Shown here in pieces: positions 19,736-27,432 of a stretch of DNA of 51,444 nt. The notes under the pieces were generated by a model. The model made no database searches. It saw only the letters and a list, made by a program, of their open reading frames with translations, and was not told the origin of the DNA. Location of the stretch: NCBI GenBank assembly GCA_028282925.1, contig JANQGV010000284.1, positions 1 to 51,444 on the forward strand, written 5' to 3'. The translations under genes were made by a program, and so were the position numbers. Position 1 is the first letter of the stretch. Each line of letters opens with the position of its first letter. The DNA comes from Thermodesulfobacteriota bacterium. GTDB taxonomy: Bacteria; Desulfobacterota; WTBG01; CAIYCZ01; CAIRTM01.

Positions 19736-20557
19736 CTATTCCCATCCCATGTCAGCCGAATCTATGCTGACACCGACGGAACCATCGCCCACCGTTTGTG
19801 AATAGTGAAAACCTGTCTGCGGTATCACCCGGTTAATGTACTGATCGATCCACTGATTGACCTTGACGATAGTGGTCGTTGGAACCCAAACAATATCAAA
19901 GGGTTCCAGAAAAAAAGGCTTATCAATCTCGCCGGCCAGGGCCTTCCGATAGTCGATTTTATATCCGAAGCGCTGTCCGTCTTTATGGCGAATAACTATG
20001 ATGTCTTTTGTTTTGGCTCTGGTCGGGTCAAACCCGCCGGCATGCATGATAGCCTCCAGCGCAGTAAGTTTGCCCGGCATGGGGATCTGCCCCGGATTGT
20101 GAACCTCTCCACCGACATATACGCGGCGGTCTTCAAGCGAACGAACAATAACGGCAATATCCGGATACTTCAGTTGTCCGGCATACAACTCCCGCAATTC
20201 TTCGCGCAACTCTCCGGGTGTCTTTCCGGCGACCGTCAGGTCCCCTATCAGTTTTAACTGGATTTTTCCATCCGGGGTGACCGTAACCGTTTCATCAAAT
20301 TGGTTGGCAAAGGTGAATTTTATTTCAATAATATCACCCGATGCCAGCGTTAGTCGTGGTTTCGGCACCGCCTGGATCTCGGAATAATCCTTGGGATACA
20401 GCCCTTGTGTTTTTGGGCCGCCGCCACATCCAATCAATGAGAAAATAACGCAAATAATACCGATAAAAATAACCATGCTTTTTTTGTTGTTATGTAGTGA
20501 TAGTCTCATTTTCATAAAATCCATATAATTTTGGTTTTTTGGATTTTCACAATACAT
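19736..20557 (-). CDS. Polysaccharide export lipoprotein (Wza-like, Poly_export and SLBB domains)
   Basis: Lipobox-like LIGCGGG; SGDIIEIKFTFANQFDETVTVTPDGKIQLKLIGDLTVAGKTPGELREEL, RRVYVGGEVHNPGQIPMPGKLTALEAIMHAGG; true start may be an internal Met. Confidence 0.9.
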   Translation of the reverse strand: MYCENPKNQNYMDFMKMRLSLHNNKKSMVIFIGIICVIFSLIGCGGGPKTQGLYPKDYSEIQAVPKPRLTLASGDIIEIKFTFANQFDETVTVTPDGKIQLKLIGDLTVAGKTPGELREELRELYAGQLKYPDIAVIVRSLEDRRVYVGGEVHNPGQIPMPGKLTALEAIMHAGGFDPTRAKTKDIIVIRHKDGQRFGYKIDYRKALAGEIDKPFFLEPFDIVWVPTTTIVKVNQWIDQYINRVIPQTGFHYSQTVGDGSVGVSIDSADMGWE

Positions 20558-20583
20558 TGTGGTTTGACGGATGACAAATACAC

Positions 20584-20611
20584 TATATATTGCTTTTTTA
20601 ATCAGTTACAA
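20584..20611 (-). promoter_or_regulatory. Candidate sigma70 promoter upstream of the EPS exporter gene
   Basis: Minus strand TTGTAA-16 nt-TATATA just upstream of the Wza-like ORF. Confidence 0.35.
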
Positions 20612-21132
20612 ACCCTAACTGCAAAACGACTTGAGATAGTTGTTGCAATCATCTGTTTTGCCTTAACAATCTCTTTTTTGCTGTGCATCACTATCTTCGG
20701 TCAACTACAGGTATTCTTTAGCAAAAACATCTGACAGGCCTATTTCCCATCAAATCACTACGGATAATTTGTTCTTTGATTATTACATAAAAACAAATAT
20801 TTTTGTAGTGTTTTTTATTCAAGAAAATCCCCGATTTATATATTTTTTATTTGCAGCATGCATTACATACTGAACGCCAATATGCTCTATTAAACATTTA
20901 TTATTTATAGTATGTATCCTTTTTTTTCTGAATTAAATGAAAAGAAAAAAATATCAAAAAGAACGCAATAATATTATACCCTGTTTATGTAAGCTTGAAG
21001 CACGTCCAACTACAAAGTCATATTGTCCCGGATAATACGTAACAGTGCTCCGGAGCAACAAGGAACGCAAACAAAACGACAGACGGATGTTTATACACTT
21101 TTTGCTCAGGAGCCGGTGGAATAAACCCGATC

Positions 21133-21228
21133 AGGCTGCCGGAGAATGCCCGCATACGAGGCAAAAAAAATCCTGAGGCATGAAGGGTACTTGGCGGTAC
21201 GCTGCAGTGACGAAGGGCGTGCAAAACC
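21133..21228. repeat. Dispersed palindromic repeat, copy C (right end apparently lost)
   Basis: AGGCTGCCGGAGAATG...GGGTACTTGGCGGTACGCTGCAGTGACGAAGGG aligns without gaps to copy A at 27307. Confidence 0.6.
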
Positions 21229-21269
21229 CAGGAAACGGCAACGATACAACAAACCCCGGAAAAAGAAAT

Positions 21270-21302
21270 ATCCCCTTGGCAAGGGGCAGATGCCAAGGGG
21301 AT
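21270..21302. other. Perfect 12-bp inverted repeat, hairpin
   Basis: ATCCCCTTGGCA-AGGGGCAGA-TGCCAAGGGGAT; on the minus strand followed by ATTTCTTTTT. Confidence 0.6.
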
Positions 21303-21383
21303 GAGGGGGGGTACAGAAAAGAAACTGTCATCTTATTTATAACATACCTTTTAAAACGTGCAAGTGCCTAATACATTTTTTTT

Positions 21384-21418
21384 AAAAAAAAGGCAGCATC
21401 AACCTCGCGATGCTGCCT
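21384..21418 (-). terminator. Rho-independent terminator of the DksA-like gene
   Basis: Minus strand AGGCAGCATC-loop-GATGCTGCCT followed by TTTTTTT. Confidence 0.85.
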
Positions 21419-21462
21419 GCCGAACATTGGAATATATGCAATAAAGCCGGAGGGTGCCCGGT

Positions 21463-21885
21463 TTATTCATCGCTGCTTTCTATGTCTGTTATGGACACAT
21501 CCTTGTAAAGCATTTTGTCTTCCATCGATTCACCGTCTCGCGCAGCCTGTTTTTCAAGCTCCTCCTGACAGGCAACACAATACCGGGCAAAGGGGAGTAC
21601 TTTCAATCTTTTTTTATTAATGTCGCAGCCGCATTCTTCACATATGCCGTATGAGCCGTCTTCTATACGTTCCAGGGCGCTGTCGATGGCCACGAGCTTC
21701 ACCCGTTCACGCTCGCCCAGCATATGCATCATTTGCCTGTCTTTTTCAATATCCACATCATCGTAAAAATCACCGACATCCCGCTCAGGCGCACTTCTCA
21801 CGTTTTTGATATTCTCATCCATGTCCTTGAGAATATCTTCGCGCATCTTCAACAGGTTCTTTTTAAGGGTCACGGTTCCCTTCAT
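21463..21885 (-). CDS. TraR/DksA family zinc-finger protein
   Basis: DSALERIEDGSYGICEECGCDINKKRLKVLPFARYCVACQEELE zinc-finger motif. Confidence 0.88.
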   Translation of the reverse strand: MKGTVTLKKNLLKMREDILKDMDENIKNVRSAPERDVGDFYDDVDIEKDRQMMHMLGERERVKLVAIDSALERIEDGSYGICEECGCDINKKRLKVLPFARYCVACQEELEKQAARDGESMEDKMLYKDVSITDIESSDE

Positions 21886-21973
21886 AAAATGGCATTCCTA
21901 TAAGAGGTTTATGTATGGGGCTGTCACGCTACCCAAGCCCCCTTTTCAGCCTTCGATCACGAAATGAAGTAGT

Positions 21974-22002
21974 TCTATAGTCCTATTATACATATTTGTC
22001 AA
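21974..22002 (-). promoter_or_regulatory. Candidate sigma70 promoter of the DksA-like gene
   Basis: Minus strand TTGACA-17 nt-TATAGA. Confidence 0.5.
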
Positions 22003-22227
22003 CAAAAAATTACATCATATTGTTATAACTTATTTTTTTCTGTTTTTCCAGCAGATCACGTTTGCAGGTCGCATTGTATAATGATACTATTACATTAAAA
22101 AGATTATGGAAAGATAGTGAACGGGAACGAATATACCCCGTTCCAGTCTACCGGTCGAATACCACTGGCGGGATATCGGCTGATGGGTATCAAAAAACAG
22201 TAGCAATCGACCGCACATGCGGAAAAA

Positions 22228-22362
22228 CTTGCTCAAAAATGCTCAAATACAAGGCGTACGAAATCCTTTGGACTGCGGCATACGTATTGGCACGCCCCAG
22301 GGACGAAGGGTGAGCGCAATCCCGATACAATCGGGATAGATGGACGGTTTTCAGCAGTCTGG
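22228..22362. repeat. Dispersed palindromic repeat, copy B, ending 8 nt before rlmN
   Basis: ACAAGGCGTACGAAATCCTTTGG...GACGAAGGGTGAGCGCAAT...TGGACGGTTTTCAGCAGTCTG matches copy A core and right end. Confidence 0.65.
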
Positions 22363-22370
22363 AAAAATAC

Positions 22371-23396
22371 ATGAAACAGGATTTAAAAAACAACTCCCTT
22401 GATGAAATAAAAGCAACCCTCAAGGGGCTCAACGCGGAACAATACCGGGCAAAACAGGTTGCCCAGTGGGTGTTTCAAAAAAAAGCGTCTTCCGTGCATG
22501 AAATGACCAACATTTCAAAAGACTTCCGAAACGCCCTGGGTGAGATTGCCTGCATCAGTTCGTTTACCCCTTTAAAAATAGATGTTTCCCGCGACGGGTC
22601 CAAAAAATTTCTTTTCAAGACTACGGACGGCCACGGCGTGGAGAGCGTGCTGATCCCGGAGAAAAAGCACTGGACCCTGTGCATCTCCACCCAGATCGGC
22701 TGCCCCCTGCAATGCCGCTTCTGCTATACCGGGCGCAACGGTCTTGTGAGAAACCTGACTGCCGCTGAAATACTCAACCAGATAGATGCCGTATTTACAA
22801 CGGAGAGCTTTGACAAGCAACTGCCGAACCTGGTTTTCATGGGTATGGGTGAGCCCCTTGCAAACTACGACAACACCCTGAAGACCCTGCAGATACTCAC
22901 CAGTTCATGGGGGCATCACTACTCTCACCGCAAAATAACCGTGTCAACCGCAGGACTTGTGCCCCGGATAAAACAACTCGGGGAAGACATCCATGTCAAC
23001 CTGGCCGTTTCACTGAACGCTTCAAACGACAAAACCCGAAACTACGTGATGCCCGTAAACAAAAAATATCCCCTTCGCGAATTGATAGAAGCGGCAAAAC
23101 GGTTTCCGCTCCCGTCCCGCAAAAGAATAACCTTCGAATATATCCTTATCAAAGGCATTAACGATTCTGCCCAAAACGCCCTGGAACTGACAAAACTTCT
23201 GAAAAACGTGCCCTGCAAAATAAACCTGATACCCTTCAACGAACACCCGGCGGTCGACTTCGAAACACCCGACGAGAAAACCATACAACGGTTCCAGGAC
23301 GTGCTTCACGACAACCATTTCACCGCCCCCATCAGAAGGAGCAAGGGCTCCGACATTGCCGCGGCCTGCGGCCAGCTGGGCGACAGCGCCTCGTAG
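22371..23396 (+). CDS. rlmN: 23S rRNA (adenine(2503)-C(2))-methyltransferase RlmN
   Basis: Radical SAM CPLQCRFC, RNLTAAEIL, FMGMGEPLANYDNTL, C-terminal GSDIAAACGQL. Confidence 0.95.
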   Translation: MKQDLKNNSLDEIKATLKGLNAEQYRAKQVAQWVFQKKASSVHEMTNISKDFRNALGEIACISSFTPLKIDVSRDGSKKFLFKTTDGHGVESVLIPEKKHWTLCISTQIGCPLQCRFCYTGRNGLVRNLTAAEILNQIDAVFTTESFDKQLPNLVFMGMGEPLANYDNTLKTLQILTSSWGHHYSHRKITVSTAGLVPRIKQLGEDIHVNLAVSLNASNDKTRNYVMPVNKKYPLRELIEAAKRFPLPSRKRITFEYILIKGINDSAQNALELTKLLKNVPCKINLIPFNEHPAVDFETPDEKTIQRFQDVLHDNHFTAPIRRSKGSDIAAACGQLGDSAS

Positions 23397-23471
23397 AACA
23401 CCCCCGGGCAGGACATCCATGGATGGAGGTTGCACTAAAGCGGATGAATGTAGTCTTCGTAAGGATTGAAA

Positions 23472-24524
23472 CTATTCGCTTTTCTCTTCTTCGGGGACTT
23501 CTTCCGCATCCGGCGATTTCGCTACGGGCGCAAGGAGAAAATAGCGGCGGTAAAACTCGGGATTGTAGGCATCATAGGGCGGGATAAAGGGAGGAAAGGC
23601 TTCTGCCTGCTTGCGCGCCTCAATTATTTCCTCAAAGGAGATATCACGGGGTATCGATAAAATCTGTCCGGGATATACGACTTTGGGGTCCCGTATCTGG
23701 TCACGGTTTGCCTTGTAAATCAACGGCCACATAAACTGGTCGTTGAAAATCTCGCGGCGCTTGGCGATATCATTGAGGGTTTCCCCGCGTTTAACTTTAT
23801 AGGTCGACGGGTACATGCGCTCGAACTCTTCCTGCCGGGCCTTGGCGGCGCCCACCTGGGCTTCAAGCTTGATCTTATCGGCCTGCTTATGGGCGTCGTT
23901 TATGATGCCGGCCGCCTGTTTGCGGGCGGCGGCCAGAATTTCCTCAGCCGTCTGCTGGCTGCTTATCCTTTTCTTCTCTTCCTCCAGCAGCGAAACTTTT
24001 CCCTTCTCAATGGCCTCCGGCAGCATTGCCAGTCGCTGGTGCGACTTCTGCACCGACTCCAGGGCATCCATGTAACGGCCGTCGTCTAAAAGCCGGTGTC
24101 CGTTTTCCAGATACTTTTTTATCTCGATCAGAGCGTCGGGGGCATACTCTTTCTCTTTTCCTTTTTCATACTGGTCCCAGATTTCCTCCCCCCGGTACAG
24201 CAACCTCTCGGCGAGGGCCTTAACCCGCATACGTTCCTCGCGGCTCTCTTCGCAGGCCTGTTCACCTATGTTTTCAGCCTTCTGAGCAAGAGAGCGGGCC
24301 TCATCATAATTTTCGGAACTCATCATATTTTTGGCTCTTCTGAGGGTGAGCAGGGCTTCGAGGTAGGTTTCCGGGGCATAAACAGGGGATTCAAGTTTCT
24401 GGGCCTGGAAGAGTACGGCGTCGGCCCGGCGAATATCACGATATGTCTGCTCCCGGTAGGGCAGAGAACTGCAACTGCTCAAAAACAGCGCAATACTACA
24501 AAAAAATAGAATCCGTTTATTCAT
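23472..24524 (-). CDS. LysM domain lipoprotein with DUF4398-like helical region
   Basis: Lipobox LFLSSCSS; YKVKRGETLNDIAKRREIFNDQFMWPLIYKANRDQIRDPKVVYPGQILSIP LysM. Confidence 0.88.
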   Translation of the reverse strand: MNKRILFFCSIALFLSSCSSLPYREQTYRDIRRADAVLFQAQKLESPVYAPETYLEALLTLRRAKNMMSSENYDEARSLAQKAENIGEQACEESREERMRVKALAERLLYRGEEIWDQYEKGKEKEYAPDALIEIKKYLENGHRLLDDGRYMDALESVQKSHQRLAMLPEAIEKGKVSLLEEEKKRISSQQTAEEILAAARKQAAGIINDAHKQADKIKLEAQVGAAKARQEEFERMYPSTYKVKRGETLNDIAKRREIFNDQFMWPLIYKANRDQIRDPKVVYPGQILSIPRDISFEEIIEARKQAEAFPPFIPPYDAYNPEFYRRYFLLAPVAKSPDAEEVPEEEKSE

Positions 24525-24592
24525 GGTCAGGCTGTCCCGCTAAAACAGTAACGGCTGAAAAACACCTGCCGCCTCTATTATTACATTCGCAT

Positions 24593-27094
24593 TTAATAGA
24601 AAAAATGCACATTTGTCAATAGTTTATTCAAAAAGCCGGTATCAGTTCCATCTGCCGCTGAATCTTGCTGCGTTGTGACGGAATAGGATGTCGGCCGAGC
24701 CTCAATCATAACGGCCCCATGGGTGTCGGTGCGTACAACCCTTGCCCCGATGTCTCTGTACCGTTCCATCACAGATGGAGACGGTCCTCTTCCCCTCCCG
24801 AACGCCCTGCAGCTGATAACCGCCACTTCCGGGCGCACGTGTGCAACGAACTCCCGGGAACTGGACCCCTTCCTGCCGTGATGCGGTACTTTTATGACCG
24901 TTGCCTGCAGGTCGGGATATGCAACCACCAGTTCATCCTCGCGTTCAAGCATAATATCACCACAAAAAAGAAAACTGACCTGTCCGTATGTCAGCTTCAG
25001 CACCAGCGAACTATTATTCAAATCTTTAAATGATGAAACGCCTTCAGGCGTGACGGAAAAACCTGCTGTCTCTACCTTCACTCCGTCGACTTTTATTGAG
25101 TCTGCAAGATCGCGGCCCTCTTTGTGCTTCACACCCCTTGCTTCTGCATCGTACAACAACTGCCGATACGCGGGAATGTTGCGGCCCGGCCCCGGGCTCC
25201 AGAGCTCCCCCACTCTGAAGTGCCTGACCATATGGCCGAGCCCGCCCATATGGTCGTGATGCGGATGACTGAGCACCACATAATCGAGTACCCGAATTCC
25301 CTTCCGGTGCAACACCGGAGCCAGTATGCGTTCTCCCACGTCGAAATCCGAATCTCGGAAGCCCCCGCCGTCAATAAGCATTGTCCGCTGTCCCGGAAAC
25401 TCCACCAAGGCGGCATCCCCCTGTCCGACATCAAGAAATGTTACCCGCAGGCAGCCGTTGTCCGGCCGATACAGTCCCGAAACCGCTCCTGTCAAAACAA
25501 AACCCGTCACAATCACCAGGAGCATGATGTATTTTTTCCGTTGGATGCAGAGCGGCACACTCACGAGCACGGCATAGTACCCTGCAACCTCCCATACTGC
25601 CGGAGCCACCGCGGCAGCTTCCGGCGGCAGACATCGCGACCAGACCCTGGTCAGCAGCAGCATCTGGTCGACAAAGAGTCCACCCCATGAAAAAAGCAAG
25701 CCACTGAAGGTTTCGCTGACAGGCAGCACCAGTGTTGCGGCCAGCCCGAGCGGCACAATACAAAAACCGGTCAGTGGGACAAGCACGCTGTTTGTAAAGC
25801 ATCCGGCAAAAGAAACATGATGAAAAGCCAAGGCAACAAGCGGAGCAACTCCCAGGATTGCCGCAGCAGTAGCGCAGCCGGATGAGAACAACACGTTTGT
25901 CGACCACAGCACAAACCGTTGCCGCACTGATGCGTCCCGCTCTTCCCTGCCGAACGGTACCAGGGTCTGTAGTGCCGGAACAATGGTAATGATGGCAAAG
26001 ACCGCTGCAAAAGAAAGCTGGAACGATAGATCAAACAGCGACGGGGGCCACATCAGCAGAATAATCCAGGCCGCCAGAAAAAGCGTGCTCACCAGGTCGC
26101 GACTCCTCCCGGCCAAAACCGTTGCCACATAGGCACTGATCATAATAAAGGCCCGCACGGTAGGCAGATGAAATCCCGCAACGAAACAATAGAAGAGCAC
26201 CGGTGCCAGGGACAACGCAAGGGCATATTTGCCGGCGTCGATATAGTAAAGAACCCTATGGTTTCGACGCAGCAGCCACATCAATACCACATAGGACATA
26301 AAAGCAACGATACCGACATGCAGCCCGGAAATAGCCAGCAGGTGGGAAACGCCCAGGCGGGCGAACCGGTCGGTAATGTTTTCAGGTATTAATCCTTTTT
26401 CACCCAGGATCAGGGCCTGCATCAGTGCAGCAGAGGGGGCTTCCAGGCGGGTCGTAATGACGTCCCTGACCCGGTCGCGGTAGTGCTCGATCCCGGTCCG
26501 CAGTGCATTACCGGCACCCTCCCGCATGACGACAACGGCGCGGTCGTCACGCAAAAATGCAGTGACGAAAACGGAACGGTAGGCAAGGTACCGGACATAA
26601 TCAAATCTCCCGGGATTTTCAAAGTTTTTCGGTTTCCTGAGCACGCACGTAAAGCGTATCCGGTCACCGTAGCGAAAAGCACGCTTCACCTCCCGGATGC
26701 GCACCTGAACCCGACCGCTCACCCGAAAGGTCCGGGCCGGCGTGTGAACGTGTTCGGCGCTGACCATGATCCGAACACCCCCCGTTGAAACGGCAGGCGT
26801 GGCGTCGATAACTCCTTCGACCTGTAGCCCCTGCCTCTCGGCAAACTGCACGACATGGTCGGAGGCAAACCGGGGGCGCTCGAAAGGAACAAGATACAAA
26901 ATCCCCAGCAAAAAACACAGAAAAATCGCCAGGCCGGTTGCGCCGGTCTGTTTCCGCCGCAGAACCGCCCGGACAAAAAAAACCGCGACCGGCAAAAAAA
27001 ACAACATTACCCAGGCCGGTTCCATTGCATACCGTTGCCCGGCAACAAGACCGAGACTGAAGGCGATAACCAGCGGAGGCAAAGGCCTTTTCAT
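24593..27094 (-). CDS. comEC: DNA internalization-related competence protein ComEC/Rec2
   Basis: 833 aa; LLAISGLHVGIVAF competence domain, C-terminal metallo-beta-lactamase VLSHPHHDHMGGLGHM. Confidence 0.93.
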   Translation of the reverse strand: MKRPLPPLVIAFSLGLVAGQRYAMEPAWVMLFFLPVAVFFVRAVLRRKQTGATGLAIFLCFLLGILYLVPFERPRFASDHVVQFAERQGLQVEGVIDATPAVSTGGVRIMVSAEHVHTPARTFRVSGRVQVRIREVKRAFRYGDRIRFTCVLRKPKNFENPGRFDYVRYLAYRSVFVTAFLRDDRAVVVMREGAGNALRTGIEHYRDRVRDVITTRLEAPSAALMQALILGEKGLIPENITDRFARLGVSHLLAISGLHVGIVAFMSYVVLMWLLRRNHRVLYYIDAGKYALALSLAPVLFYCFVAGFHLPTVRAFIMISAYVATVLAGRSRDLVSTLFLAAWIILLMWPPSLFDLSFQLSFAAVFAIITIVPALQTLVPFGREERDASVRQRFVLWSTNVLFSSGCATAAAILGVAPLVALAFHHVSFAGCFTNSVLVPLTGFCIVPLGLAATLVLPVSETFSGLLFSWGGLFVDQMLLLTRVWSRCLPPEAAAVAPAVWEVAGYYAVLVSVPLCIQRKKYIMLLVIVTGFVLTGAVSGLYRPDNGCLRVTFLDVGQGDAALVEFPGQRTMLIDGGGFRDSDFDVGERILAPVLHRKGIRVLDYVVLSHPHHDHMGGLGHMVRHFRVGELWSPGPGRNIPAYRQLLYDAEARGVKHKEGRDLADSIKVDGVKVETAGFSVTPEGVSSFKDLNNSSLVLKLTYGQVSFLFCGDIMLEREDELVVAYPDLQATVIKVPHHGRKGSSSREFVAHVRPEVAVISCRAFGRGRGPSPSVMERYRDIGARVVRTDTHGAVMIEARPTSYSVTTQQDSAADGTDTGFLNKLLTNVHFFY

Positions 27095-27304
27095 ATAATA
27101 CGCTGTCCTTGACCTGCGGGAAACTTAAGAAGATGCCCCAAAGATGGTTTTAAAAAAACGAAAAAACTCCAGGCGGTTCAATTTCAAACACCTGTACGGA
27201 TACAACAACTGCTGTTATTCCGGGTCGCCTGTGGTAAACGGCAACATTGGGGAGAAACCGCCCTCGCCTTGCGACGGAAGTCAAACCCTTCCCTGTTCCG
27301 GGAG

Positions 27305-27432
27305 GGAGGCTGTTGGAGAATGTTCAGACACAAGGCGCGCGAAACCTTTAGGAGTGAGGCGTACTTGGTTGTACGTCGCAACGACGAAAGGTGAGCGCAA
27401 CGCAAGCTGTTGGACGTTCTCCAACAGCCTCC
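27305..27432. repeat. Dispersed palindromic repeat, copy A, bounded by perfect 16-bp inverted repeats (MITE/REP-like)
   Basis: GGAGGCTGTTGGAGAA (27305-27320) and TTCTCCAACAGCCTCC (27417-27432); internal GCGTAC-TTGGTT-GTACGTCGC. Confidence 0.75.

Noticed and set aside
20531-20734. 67-aa + strand ORF with one hydrophobic segment
   Set aside because: AT-rich leader overlapping the Wza-like start and its candidate promoter; hydrophobicity expected from T-rich sequence
22062-22313. 83-aa ORF upstream of rlmN
   Set aside because: Its C-terminal half is a translation of repeat copy B; no domain recognised
23414-23425. CATCCATGGATG palindrome downstream of rlmN
   Set aside because: Only 12 bp with no loop or T tract; likely chance
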